Below, in pieces: positions 24,036 to 36,060 of a stretch of 64,000 nucleotides of DNA; position 1 is the stretch's first letter, and each line of letters starts with the position of its first letter. This DNA comes from Dermatemys mawii. Its lineage: Eukaryota; Chordata; Testudines; Dermatemydidae. The DNA lies in contig ML677333.1 of assembly GCA_007922305.1 (NCBI GenBank), positions 12,132,502 through 12,196,501 of the forward strand. The letters are read 5' to 3'. Position numbers and translations under genes: made by a program. The notes under the pieces were generated by a model. It had not been told where the DNA came from. It did not search any database and saw only the letters and a program-made list of their open reading frames with translations.

Positions 24036-25035
24036 AAGAATCTGCTTCCTCCCCACCCCACCTCCACCTCTCCAAGCACATTTTTATTTTTGTAACCATA
24101 ATATCTGAAAAATAAAACAAGTACCTGCCAAGTTGCTACCAGTAAAAGAGTCACTCTTTCGGGGAAAGGCATAAATTCTACTTATGGCAGGTATTCTTTC
24201 CATGGGAAAAAGGAATCATGTATCAGCAATATTATGCTTAACCATGGGAACAGACTGCAACAGCCTGGGTCAAAAAGTTGGCTTTCCTTGCTTCTGCATA
24301 CACCTTTTCCTTTACCATTATTAAAGTTGACAGAAATGGAATATTCTGTTACATCCACAGAACAAGTTATACATGGGAGAAAATGGTTTTGCAAGACCAC
24401 TTCCAAGTATAAATGTTTCTCTTATTTCCAAAGAGTTCTGGCCAACAAAATTAAAACTCTTCAAACAGCACTCAGATTGGTCAGTCCTTATGGTGCATTT
24501 CCATGCTCCTAAGTCTTCCTTCCTCTTAAATGCTTTATGTTCTAACATCAAATAGCCACTATGGATCAACTTTTTCCACCAAGTCCTTGGTACAAATCTT
24601 AGGTAAGTGACTTGAACACTTTGGGCCTGCTTAAAGTTAAATATGTATTTAAGTGTGTTTCTGAGTCAGGGCAATAAGTGAGGAGAACTTACTCCAACTA
24701 ACATTTTATGTTGGATCCACCTTTTGGGGGACAGGGGGAGAGAGAAAAAATCCCCCAAAAGACATGATTTGGCTATAAATAGGCATCTTTATAATAAGGC
24801 ATCGCTGAATCACATTTTTCTGTCTTGATACTGGCCAATGTAAAGGCTAGTTCACCTGCAAAGGTTATGGCAGCTTTCAGATGGAATGAGTGGCCTATAG
24901 CAACCTTGATAATATAGGTGCTACTAGGACTGTGAATGTATATTTTCATACATACAAGGTTATAATGCTGGCTGGAACATTTTGAAAATTTGAACGTGTT
25001 GATGAAAAATTGAAACAACTTATTAGCAATTTCCT
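24036..25035. other. unassigned sequence with one strong hairpin
   Basis: No gene recognised. At 24721-24761 the arms cttttggggga and tcccccaaaag are perfect 11-base reverse complements separated by a 19-base purine-rich loop. Confidence 0.5.
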
Positions 25036-25715
25036 GTTATAAGGGACCATTGTGATAATATAGTCCAAACCACTGCATAGCTCATGACATAGAATTTCAC
25101 CCAGTAATTCCTGCATCAAGAGCATAACTTCTGGTTCAGCTACAATATATCTTTTTAGAAGACATCAATTTAAAGACTTGAGTGATGGAGAATCTGCCAT
25201 AACTCTAGCTTGTCCCAAGGATTCATTATCCATTTTATCAAAAATTTGCATCTCATTTCCAATCTTTATTTTACAGCGATTGGATTTTGTTATACCATTG
25301 AATACTAGATTAAAGAGTCCTGTGCTATCTACTCCCTGTATAGGGACTTACAGATTGTGATGAAATCACCTCTTAACCTTCTCTTTGGTAAACTGAATAG
25401 CTTGAGCTTCTTTAGTCTCCCACTGTAAGGGCTGATTTTCCAGACCTGAAATCATTCCGTTGGCTCTTTTATGAATCCTTATCAGTTTTTCAACATCTTT
25501 GTTTTAAAGTATGGATGCCAGAACTGGGCCAGTAATGGTTTAAATCCAAGACTTGCATTAGCCCATTTTGCCACAGCACTGCACTGGGAGCTCATACTCA
25601 GTTGGTTTCTCACGCTCGCCTCTTTTTCACAATTACAGATTTCCTGGATACAGCCCAGCACTCTATGTCACCTCCATTCTTTGTTCCTAAATGTATGACC
25701 ATGCTTATGACCGAC
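25036..25715 (-). mobile_element. CR1 LINE 3' fragment (diverged subfamily)
   Basis: Reads as an inverted CR1 tail (ataagggaccattgtgataa, tatagtccaaaccactgc) followed by ORF2-derived wording: actagattaaagagtcctg, aacatctttgttttaaag, ccagaactgggccagtaat and tgcattagcccattttgcc. It parallels the copy at 22108-22825 block by block. The frame is destroyed. Confidence 0.82.
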
Positions 25716-27869
25716 TGTAGCTAACACAAACTTCAGTAGGCAAGAATATTGCAGGGATTTGGGACCATCTTTGGAGATACTTGATTCCATTTGTAAACCA
25801 TGGTAGAATTAAACAGTTATAATTCTGGTCCGATATGAACTGTCCCATTTAAAGGGTCTCATTTTCCATACATCATGAGTCTATAATTTAAAAAGATATG
25901 TACAACTCAGCATAAATAAACATGAATGTGTGACATTTCACGTGGCCATTATGAGCTGATATTTCAAATTTTTGGGCCTAATAAAATGTTTATCATTTTT
26001 CTATAACTTTTAACACTATATATGAGAGAACATAGTAAAATAAAAACCTTTATCCAAAATTCTGCCTGGGAGTCAGTGTTTTTTAACACCATGTTGTGCA
26101 AGTGAAAGATCTGTCACACCTGCTTTTCAGATATGCCATCCCACAAAATGGTTGTGATGTGCAACAGCAGACAAGAGGGGTTGTGACATGTCTTTCATTT
26201 AATCGGTATGCATATAGTATGCCACAACCCGCCGCTTCCTTTTGAAATCTAGTGAGTTAGTAAACATGACATAAAGAAAGGTCCAGTACATAGTGTTAAT
26301 ATATCCTCTGGACTTTTTCTTGTATGTCAAGAAAACTAATCAGGAAATGATATTTTGAACGATCTCTTCTGACTCTGGTCTTCCAAAGTACTTATAAATG
26401 TTCTTGAGCTGATGATCCATATTATGCGTAAATCTAGATAATAAATAAGATGTCTGGTGTGCATTTGGTAAATTAAACATTGCACAAGAATATGTGCTTA
26501 GATGTGAGACTAGCTATTGATTTAGTACTGTCCATGTCCTGTGTAGATATGGATTCTAAGCTTTTCCAGCGAGAACCATATTACAGGAGTGGTTTCAAGG
26601 CTGATTTCCAATGCTCTGCTTATACACAGCAATCGACAGTCAATCAAGAGACATTCAGTGCTTTCTGCACCAGTAAAATGCAGGCTCCTGTAATTTTGTC
26701 TCAGTTTATTTATATTAATTTCCTTTTATTTAAGAAAGTATGCTTCATGATGGTAAGATTGATACCTCTTTCCTTGCTCTAGTGAGCTTATGACCTGTAA
26801 AAACCAATCTGATATTCCTTTGAAAGCTAAAAGAAATCACAGATTAGCTTGTTTCTTGGAAAAGCAACACAAATCTTTATTAGGGCAGTAATGAGCATTA
26901 ATACATTGTAACTAAAATGGTCTGTTACCTCTTCTTGTTGGAATCAGGATGATAGATGGAGACCATTTCCTCATGCTGATTGCCATTGCAATTCTAATGA
27001 GTTTGGTGAGTAAATACATGATTGAACTGATCATGGAAAAAAAAAAACAAGAGCATATGGCGGTGATTTGATCACATAACTACCTTTCCTTCCTCCACCT
27101 CCCAAGAGACAAAGCAATTTAACTTTAATGGATAATGATGTGGATGTCACACAATGACAGGAATGTTCCTATGTCTTTCTGCTTGTTGATTGGTATTTTT
27201 AGTTTTGAGAAGGCTGTTCTAGATGATGGCCCTAAAAAGAAAAACCTGTATTTTGATTTCTTTGTTTGCTACCATTTTTTCTTGCTTGATGCCCTTCTCT
27301 TTCACACTTCAAAGCATGTTTGTAGCTGCGCATTTCCAGGTTTGCAGTAGCGGTCAGAAAACCAGATGCTGCATCCTAAAGGATTTAAAAGTCTGTGAAA
27401 TGGAAAAATATGCTTACATAAAAAAGTTTACGAGAACTTTGAGAATGGTCTGCAAATTGTTTCTCTATAAAAATGTTTCATAGCACTAATAGGTGAAAAA
27501 GGGAAAGATTTAAACTGTAAATGAATATATACATTTATGGCTGTATGTATCTATTCCCTGGCCAAAAAAATGCATTAAGATGGAATTAAAGTCACTTAAC
27601 GGTAAACATTTCTGGAATTTTATAATTATCCACAAACCAACTATTATAAACCCAGGAAATTCACAATTAACATTACACTTAAAAATTAATCCAAACATTA
27701 AGGTATGGAAATGCACAGAGTAGGCACTGAAACGACCTTAACTCTGCCCTGTAGTAATATCATACAATAACTATATGTTTAAGGCATTCTAATGTTTGTG
27801 GTTCCCTGATTAAATTAAACAAAATTTTAATACAGATTAAGACTTTTTTATATTTGTTCCCTGAAAATA
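25716..27869. other. unassigned intergenic sequence
   Basis: AT-rich sequence with short open frames (for example 26480-26782 and 27135-27483) that lack motifs. There is an A-rich tract near 27038. No named repeat was recognised. Confidence 0.45.
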
Positions 27870-28965
27870 TCATAGAAATGTAGGGCTGAAAGAGACCTCA
27901 AGAAAGTCATCAAGTCCAGCCCCCTGCACTAAGACAAGGCCATCCATACCAGGTGTTGTCCAGCCTGTTCCTAAAAGCCTCCAATAATGGGGATTCCACA
28001 ACCTCCACTGGAAACCTAGTCCAGAGTTTAACTACCTTTATAGTTAGAAAGTTTCTCATAATATCTAATCTGAATCTCCCTGGCTGCAGAATAAGATCAT
28101 TACTTCTTGTCTTATCTTCATAACTATCATATCTTCAGTGGACACAGAAAACAGTTGATCGCTGTCCTGTTTATAAAAGCCCTTAGCATATTTGAAGATT
28201 ATCAGATTCCCACTGAGTCATCTTTTCCCAAGTCTAAACATGCCCATTGTTTTAACCATTCTGCCCCAGCCAGATTTTCTAAACCTTTTATCATCTTTGT
28301 TGATCTCCAATTTGTCCACATCTTTCTCAAAGTGCAGCACCCAGAATTGAACATAGTGCTCCAGACAAGGCATCCAGTGCCAAGGAGAACTGGACAGTTA
28401 ACTCCAGTGTCTTACATACAATGGTCCTGTTAATATCCCCCAGAATACAAGCCTTTTTCACAACTGCATCACATTGTTGAGACATTTATGATCCCTATAG
28501 CCCCCAGATCATTTTCACTAGTACTACCCCCTCGCAAGTTATTCCCCAGTTTGTACTTGATTTTTTTTCCCCAAAGCGAAGTACTTTGCACTTCTCTTTA
28601 TTGAGTTTCATCTTGTTGAATTCCGACCAGTTCTCCAATCTGTCAAGGTAGTTTTGAACTCTAATCCCACCCTCCAAAATGCTTTCAGCCCCTCGCAGCT
28701 TGGTGTCAGCTACAAATTTTATAAGCATACTCCTCACTCCATTATCCAAGTCACTAATGAATAGTACTGAACACAGGACTGACCCATGGGGGACCCTATT
28801 AGATACACCCTGTTTGACAGTGAACCATTTAATAAACTCTTTGCAAACAGTTCTTCAACCAGTTGTGCACCACCTTATAGCAATTTTATCTAGACCATTT
28901 TCCCCTAGTTTGCATATGAAAATGTTATGGGAGATGGTATCAAAAGCCTGTGTCACTTTGTATCT
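27870..28965 (-). mobile_element. CR1 LINE 3' fragment, about 1.1 kb
   Basis: The left end is the inverted CR1 terminus (atcatagaaatgtagggc, then tgaaagagacctcaagaaag). The order then follows the ORF2 3' half on the minus strand up to the palm region: the minus-strand frame 28495-28749 contains KFVADTKL, a decayed FADDTK, and NKEKCKVLRFGEKK. The region to about 28960 (ggtatcaaaagcctgtgtca) corresponds to sequence just upstream of the palm. Frameshifts and the D-to-V-type damage at the catalytic box show it is dead. Confidence 0.88.
28495..28749 (-). pseudogene. CR1 reverse transcriptase palm remnant
   Basis: 84 codons containing the altered catalytic block FVADTK in place of FADDTK, followed by the LENWSEFNKMKLNKEKC region typical of CR1 ORF2. 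Flanking parts are in other frames. Confidence 0.8.
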
Positions 28966-30669
28966 TAACATAACTGAGGCCTATACTGTACACAATAAGT
29001 TAGGCAACCTAGTTTTAAAGGCAGGGGAGCGGAGGGAATACATCTTTCTTTCTTCATTTCAATTTCTAAATGTTTTCTAAAATAGCTTCTCCAAGATGTG
29101 ATTGAACAAAATACATAATGATTCAGTCTAATTTTTTTTATTGACACTTATTTGGGAAGAGCTGAATAACTTGTGTTTTCCACCACATACATACACGTCT
29201 CTGTGACCAAATATAATATTAGACATGTCTAAAATCAGCCATTTCCTTGGCTGAGACACCAAGTCTTCCAGCCACCGCACGCTGCAGAAGGCCAAAGATA
29301 CTGACTCAGAAGCAGCATGTCACATTTAAGGGAGAGGAGAAGGCTTTGTAAGGACATAATACAACAAAGTAGGATAGCAGAGAGTTAAGAACTCACTTCC
29401 CACGTTTTGCTACCCTCCTATCCTGGAGCTTCTTTCTCTGCTCTGTTGATGTGTAATACCATGGCCTGACATGTCTAGTACTTGTCTAGTGCTTGGTCCA
29501 AATGACAACAAAGCACACTATTATCTCATAACTGAAGGACTTCTCCTTTAGGGTAAATGATGGGGGACTGTGGCTTTGGGCTTGAAGGATCACTCTTCCA
29601 TCCACATAATGACCATCGAACAATGCCCATGTATCTGTGGCCATAGTTCTTTTGTTTTTATTATTTTTTACAAGTGCACTCCTGTATAACACAAAGATGG
29701 AAAACGGTGACATCCTCTTGGGCATTTTTATTCTCATTTAAATGTTCATGGCTGAAATATTATTTGAATCAAATGTCTCTCTATTTTGCCACTATGTATT
29801 TTGTATACTATTTTTGTCCAATATGTATCATTTAACATATAAAAATGCGAGTTTAAATAATTATAAGTTTGGCTTGTAAAATTACATCTATACAAAAAGT
29901 CACAGTAGAGAAGGTTAGCTATTTAACTGATAACGGTCAGCTCTCTGACAATTAGTGCTAACTTACCACCCCTCCCCCCCCACACACTAATGGTTCATAA
30001 ACCCACACATGGGACCTCTGATCTGGGAGGAGAGCAACCTGCAATAACTGTATCTCTAGGCTACACAGTCTTTGGTTAATGCAAATGGAAATGTTCAGAT
30101 ATTGGTTTGGCCCATAGAAAGCTCCTATATTTTTCTCTGATTTAATAAAAGCATTGATAATTAACAAAGTGATTAGTGAAATCTTATAATGTGGATTTTT
30201 TTAAATTAATTTAAACAAAAATGAATTCCATAGTTCACAGCAAAATCTTGCAAGTCAAACAGAGAGATAGTCAAATGCAATTTTCTGTGTTGCTTCTGCA
30301 GCAAAATAAAATAAAATAGCTATATTTTGGCTATAAATTTCTCCATAAATGTGGCACAGAGTAACATGAATTTTATATAATATTAAAGTCGAAGAAACCC
30401 ATAAAGAATCATACATTACAATGCAATTTTCCTTTATATATGGTCTTGCATATAAACTGTCTCCAAAATGTTTAGAGGTTTAAATCATGATATTTAATTT
30501 CATAATTTCATATTGTAATTAAATGTTACAATTTATATTATAAGTTTATGGCCTTAACCAGCCCAGGAACTTAGGCCTCTCTACAGACCTGGTCTGAACG
30601 ATCATGCAATCACCTTGTTTAGACATAAAAGATCTAATTGCAGATGGAGGCTGAACCATGCCTGGGTGC
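28966..30669. other. unassigned AT-rich sequence
   Basis: No gene or named repeat. The stretch 30100-30540 is extremely AT-rich. A C-run (ccccccccacac) lies near 29970. Confidence 0.45.
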
Positions 30670-31186
30670 CTGTGACAGAGCAGAGCATCCCCACACTGGT
30701 ACTGCAGGGGTTAACCTTTTCTTCCTAGCAGAGGAAGCCCCCTCTCCACCCCCCCCGAGGCTCTGCTGGGCATGCTCCAACTGAAGAACAGGTATAAAAG
30801 CCTGTGGAGCTGCTCAGTCGGGGCTCACCACCGGAGAGGAAGGAGGCACACTGCTAGCTCCCAAGGAGGGAGAGCCTGTGCTCCAGAATCCAGAAGCCAG
30901 CCAAGCTGGGATGCACCTCAACACCCAGATGGAACACATTGCCACAGGGGGAACAGATTGGAGGAACACTAGACATGGAGGGCCTGGAGGTTCTGGTAGG
31001 AAGTGACCCAGGGGAACTTTAAAAGAAAATGGCTTTAGAGCTCGGCGTGTTTCGGGCAGATATTGCCACTACCAGGGTCCTGGGTCGGGACCTGGTGGAG
31101 AGGGTGGGCCGAAATCCCCCTACCCTCCTGCCAAGCCACCTTCTCCCTTCCCTGGTTCGGGGGGGTGTGGCTCAGCATGGGAATCA
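30670..31186 (+). repeat. LTR-like repeat with TATA box
   Basis: A GC-rich block begins at gtgacagagcagagcatccc. A canonical TATA box, tataaaag, sits at 30793-30800, followed about 30 bases on by gctcagtcggggctcacc, a plausible transcription start. It then continues into repeat-like GC-rich sequence leading to the minisatellite at 31187. The layout resembles the 7978-8610 block. No coding domains or paired LTR were found, so LTR identity is inferred. Confidence 0.45.
30793..30800 (+). promoter_or_regulatory. TATA box of an LTR-like repeat
   Basis: tataaaag in a GC-rich context, 20-40 bases upstream of an abrupt gctcagtcggggc segment. Probably an element-borne promoter. No activity can be inferred. 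Confidence 0.4.
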
Positions 31187-31386
31187 TATGGACTCTGGCC
31201 ACTAGGCCACGCTACCCTGCCAGTGAGCGGTGATTCTATGAACTCTAGCCACTAGGCCATGCTACCCCGCTAGTGAGGGGTGATTATATGTACTCTGGTC
31301 TTTGGGACACACTGCTCCGATGCTGGGAGCAAGTTATATGGACTCTGACTGCTAGGTCCCACTACCCTAACTAAGGGGTGATTGCA
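31187..31386 (+). repeat. 50-bp minisatellite, four units
   Basis: The unit start tatg(g/a/t)actct recurs at 31187, 31237, 31287 and 31337, an exact 50-bp period. Each unit then carries a variant of ccactaggccacgctaccc and (a/t)gtgag(c/g)ggtgatt. A decayed fifth start (catgg) lies at 31385. The units differ at many positions, so the array is old. Confidence 0.9.
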
Positions 31387-32644
31387 TGGAGGGAGGCCAT
31401 CAGGCCACTTTGGGACTCCCACAGAGAGGCAAGCACATGAACTTGAGAGTGGCAAGGTTCCAACACCCCATCCCCCCTGCCCTAAAGGGGCGGTAAGGTG
31501 CCAGGCCCGCAACAGTGCCCAAGAAAGCTCCCTGTTCTTTAAGCCCTTCCATTCAGGCAGCAGACTCTGCTGCCATTCTTATATTCTGACACTCTCCTGC
31601 ATGCAAGCATTGCTTCCAGAAAGAAGGAGGAGGAGGAGGCAGGGCGCTACAGCCCTTGGATGGGATCAGTGGCAGCATTAGGTCAAAGATATAATTGGGA
31701 CACTGCAGCTTGTCCTAGTTCTACATGTTCTCATTAAGGGCCTCTCAGAGCTAAGTCGTGGAAACAGGCTTCTCAAGGAAATCCTGTGCCTGGTGCTTTG
31801 GACCCTCTACCATAACATGCACATAGATTCTTTACTTGAAAGCACTTTTGAAAGTGTCCCAGTACTCTGCGGGGGTTGCTCAGTGAAGTCCTCTTGCTGC
31901 TGTGGAACCTCCTAAGACAATGTGTCTGGGGCACGGGATTAACTGCTCCTCACCTAGGAAAGCTATTCCATTGACTATGCAGTTGTGACGGACATAGAGT
32001 TGGGACGGAGGTAAATTTATTTTGCTCAGATTGCGTATTCACATATGACAGTGTGTCAGGTAGATCCTTCACTTTCAGGTAGATCCTTCCTTCTTATCTA
32101 TCAACTTGCTTCCACTAAAGTCAAAGGCAAAATTCCCATTAAATTCAATGGGAATTGGATCAAGCCCCATTTGCACTCATTAAGGACCCACTGTGACACT
32201 GTTCTCAGGAGTACACGTATTCACCCTGGTGCTCTAGCCTCATTCTATTTGGATAACTATAGTCAACGTTACTAAATTTGTCTGGTAGTTACAACCAGTG
32301 AAAGTATTCACTTCCTGTCTTAAATCATCAGAAGATGATGATGGATACTCCTAAACAGCTGCTGGTTTCTATCCCAAATGTCATGGGCAGATTAGAGCAG
32401 GAACCTTGGATACAGGCCACATGGTCAGAAGGGGCTCAAACTCTGAGTCAGAGGCTGAGCAGCAAGCAGCTGTGCAGAACACGGATGATTGCTCTGAGCT
32501 TGCCATCTGCTATGAGGGGCTGAGCTGACTCTCGGGGGAAGTCTGTGGGGGGATATTCTACCTAGAGGGCCTGAAATTTTGGATTATCTCAGAAAAAATT
32601 TTGGTCAGTCCAAGCCCCATCCCTTTGCTTTAACCCATCCCTTC
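31387..32644. other. unassigned sequence with GAG tract and palindromic motif
   Basis: A short (GGA)n run lies near 31627-31638. At about 32110-32160 the arms aattcccattaaattcaat / gggaatt form a decayed short hairpin of the ATTGACTTCAATGG group. No gene recognised. Confidence 0.4.
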
Positions 32645-32760
32645 CAAGGTGGCTGTATTTCAGTGATGTGATATCTAAAATCTCTCTCTAGCTCGGTCAG
32701 ACTAGAGCAAAAGAGAGATGACTGAGATAACAATACGGCCATTGAAAAACGGCCACCTTG
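32645..32760. mobile_element. short MITE with inverted ends (116 bp)
   Basis: The left end caaggtggctgtatttcagt and the reverse complement of the right end, caaggtggccgtttttcaat, match at 16 of 20 positions. The interior is agagaga-rich. There is no coding sequence. The family is unknown, and a target duplication is not obvious. Confidence 0.7.
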
Positions 32761-34529
32761 AATAAAGAAGAATTAATTTTCAAACCCCTCTGAAATCCTG
32801 ATCCCTCAAGAGGAAAGGAACTGTATAAATGCATGATGATGTTACATATTATAATTAAAAACTATCTTTTTGCCTCCATATTTGCCAGTCACCTATAAGG
32901 AGAGAGTATAAAATGTTGCAGACACTTTGCTGACGCACAAGCAATAATTTAACATTTTTTACATTTCATGTTCACATGTTTCTGTTGGGTGAGGCTCACT
33001 ATTACTGTCAGATCTCGATTCCTTTTAAATCATATAGTTAATAAATATTCCACTGACTGTGCACAACTCACATTTCATAAACTGTTTGAATTCACTCATG
33101 GTTGCAGCAGCTGCTGCTGCTCCTCTTCTCTGCTGGTGCTGCGCTGTGCTTAATTGGATTTATGAAAGTGGATCTTACCTCCCATTCCCTATAATCATGA
33201 CATAAATAAGAGGGAATGAAGGAACGGTGAAGTGTGGAGGAGACATGGGACAACAAAAGGTGGATAGACAAGTTTTACAATATAGTGACTTATCGCTACA
33301 TTCCAATTGGAAACATTGTGGCCCAAATAATCAACTGGTACAAATAAGTGCAACTGAGGATTTGGTCTGGCATCTCTGAGTCATTTCAATTATACCTAGA
33401 CAAAATACACGATGAAGGACATTGTAATAAACTCAAGCTGGGATGATTCTTGTTTTTTGCAAAACTCCTGCTGAAGTCAACACGAGTTTTTCTGAGAACA
33501 AAATGGGCCCCCAGCTTGGATGGCTATTGTTTTTTTTATTATTTGAGTTGTTTTTATGCATACAAATTTTCCCCCTTCATGGCTATATCTCAGAGATGTC
33601 AGATTCATAGCCAGTCAGTGAAATTATGTTTTCACTAGGGTTATCCCACACTCTCCTCAGGTGACTGAGAAACAAAAATTAAATATACAAAAACCTGCCT
33701 AAGAGCCAGACTTTGCAAAGATTAATGTCGATGGGTGATCAGTGGGACTGCTCACAGTGCATAAAATTAAGCCCTTAAAAATCAAAGGCCAGATCATTTG
33801 TGGGTGTAAATGAGCAAAGCTCCATTGACTTCAATGGGACTACTCACAGGCTTAAAATTATGCATATGCTTAGATGTGTTGCTTGACGGAGCCAGGGTGC
33901 TCAGCATTTTTCAGGGTGGAACCCAAAATGAGAGTGACATGATTAAATTGATGCTATGTTCCTATCTACTGTGCAGGATTATAATCACTGCTGTAACTTC
34001 CAATTATAGGGAGAAAACTCACTGTAATTAATTTAAGAGTGAGTCTTCTATAAACTACACTTCAGTTGGGCTGTATTTTTGAATAATTAAGCTTTAAAGA
34101 GAAAGTCTAATGAGACTAATGGCTATCAAATTACTAGATTTTGAAAATCATTGGTTTTCTCATTTGCACTCATACATGGCTGCTAAACTTAATTGATCTC
34201 ATTTGCATATAGCGATTACATTTCCTTTGACTTCCAGAATGTTTCTCTCCTGAGCTTCTCATCAAACTTTCAATATTCATTTTCAAAAAAGGAAATGATC
34301 CTTTAACCATGCTCGCTAGCATAGGAACTGAGATCTAACAAAGCATTCTTTTAATTATTATTTTTGTTTTAATACAGCCCATCATAGGGCATGAGTTTCA
34401 CTTTTAAGGTTGACAAGTCTATTGTTCCAGTGGAACATAGCTGTCATGAGAGGTTACAGTGAGCATATCAAGTGAGACTGCCAGGTAAATTGGGTCAATC
34501 CTATGGAGGGCTTTGAAAATGAGGACTGA

Positions 34530-34617
34530 GGCCCAGATCCTGAAAGGTATTTAGGCATCTAATTCCCATTGATATCAATGAAAATTAGGGACCTAAATAC
34601 CTTTGAGGATCTGTACC
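34530..34617. repeat. palindromic MITE-like element (88 bp)
   Basis: cagatcctgaaaggtattta on the left is matched by the reverse complement of taaatacctttgaggatctg on the right (18 of 20). The centre ttcccattgatatcaatgaa is itself a decayed palindrome. The whole sequence can fold into one long hairpin. Confidence 0.85.
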
Positions 34618-35309
34618 TGAAACCTTAAAATTGACCTATGTTCAACGAAGGGCCAGTGAAAAGAACAGAGCCCAGGGACACTGTGCTCTCAGAGGCTTGT
34701 GCTGCTGACCAAGCAGACTACTGTATTCTGAACCAATGGGTGTTTTTTTCAAGGCCAGTGATTTCATTCCTATGGGCAGTGCATTACATTAGTCAAGGCT
34801 GAAGGAAAAAGATGCATAGATCACCATGGTCAAGTCTAAACCTGACTTCTGGCAAGCAGTAGACAGGAGAGGGTGTTTTTTGCAGCTCCTTGAGTATTCA
34901 GAATCAGTGATGTGTATTTTTTTCCATATCCATTTGATTCTGGGCCCCTGCGCCAACATAGGCACTGATTATTGTCAGTGGTGGCAGTAGGTGTAAGCAG
35001 ACTAACCAATTGCATTAGGGCCACAGGCAGCTAATGGAGGCCCTGATTTCGCATTACCTCAAAACTATTGTTCCACTTATTTAAAGTGGGTCTTTTTAAC
35101 AAGTGCATTAGTATATGTTGTTGGCATATTTTATTTGGATTGTGGAAATAATGAAACTAATATTTTCACACGGTGGGAATGGGATCAGGGCCCCAAAATA
35201 TTCCTATGTTGTGCTGCCACGGTGCTAGCATGGCCTTTTTGCTTGATTTGATGGATGTACTGTTCTCTTTCAGGTGCAGTGATTATATATGTACTGGGTG
35301 AAGTCCTAT

Positions 35310-35353
35310 CCCCACTGACATCAATGGAAATTTTGCCATTGACTTCAGTGGGG
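35310..35353. repeat. 44-bp palindromic element
   Basis: ccccactgacatcaatgg on the left pairs with ccattgacttcagtgggg on the right (16 of 18 as reverse complements), around an aaatttt centre. Same ATTGACTTCA-type core as the other short hairpins. Confidence 0.8.
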
Positions 35354-35904
35354 CCAGTATCTTGTGGACCTAAATTCAGGTACATTAATAGATACAGTGA
35401 TGTCTTGAGCTGTCTTATTAGCAGAGTCCCACCAATCTGCTTCAGCACCAGAAGCCAGTAGTGCTGGATTTCTTCAAAGGACATATAATAATATGCAGTG
35501 AAGTCATTCTTAAATAGCCACCCAAAGGGACTTGGAAAATGGGATAATCTGGTAGAGGTTAACCTATATGTACATTTTGAATAAAATAATACTAGAAAAC
35601 TTGGGAACACTATAAAAGTCATGCAGAGCACTGTTCATATTTACACCTATGTTTAAAACTCTTCAGACTTATGTTATGGCATGGTTTTCATCTACACCTA
35701 ACACAATTGCACATTAGAGCTGGAAGAATTTTTTCAGCAAAGAGTTAAATTTGCCCCCCCCAAATATTTCTGGCAAACAGAAATTATTCTGAATTTGTCA
35801 CCAGTTTGCCAAATAGTTTCATCCAAAAAATGTTTTTGGGGCTGAGGTGACATTCACAAAATGAGGTACGTGGATATGTGGATTCATGGTGGTACCTCCC
35901 TTGT

Positions 35905-36060
35905 AACCTTTATCCCACTAGTTAGGGACTGACCTCTGCCGTGAACGACCGAGGTTCAATCTCCTCCCTATCTGATGGAGAAAGGATTTGAGCTTGGGTG
36001 TCCCAGAATGCAGGATAGTATACTAGGTTCTGAGTTATGAGATATTCTGATGTGGATTTC
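35905..36060 (+). repeat. tRNA-derived SINE-like repeat (candidate)
   Basis: ctagttagggactgacctct resembles a polymerase III A box (TRGYNNANNGG-like), and ggttcaatctc at 35953-35963 fits a B box (GGTTCRANNCC) at suitable spacing. The following ggagaaaggatttgagcttg and aggttctgagttatgagata recall a repeated turtle sequence. It is not a functional tRNA: no cloverleaf closes. Confidence 0.4.

Larger units (their letters stand above)
32761..35904. other. unassigned sequence with short palindromic elements
   Basis: No gene recognised. Palindromic elements inside are listed separately (34530 and 35310). Another decayed one lies at about 33785-33875 (ctccattgacttcaatggg followed by actactcacagg). 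The segment 34090-34340 has no recognised repeat wording and is a candidate unique block. Confidence 0.45.

Noticed and set aside
31187..31386. CRISPR-like array
   Set aside because: The 50-bp units are contiguous variants without spacers, in an animal genome.
35905..36060. Functional tRNA gene
   Set aside because: Only box-like words. No acceptor stem, anticodon arm or T arm closes.
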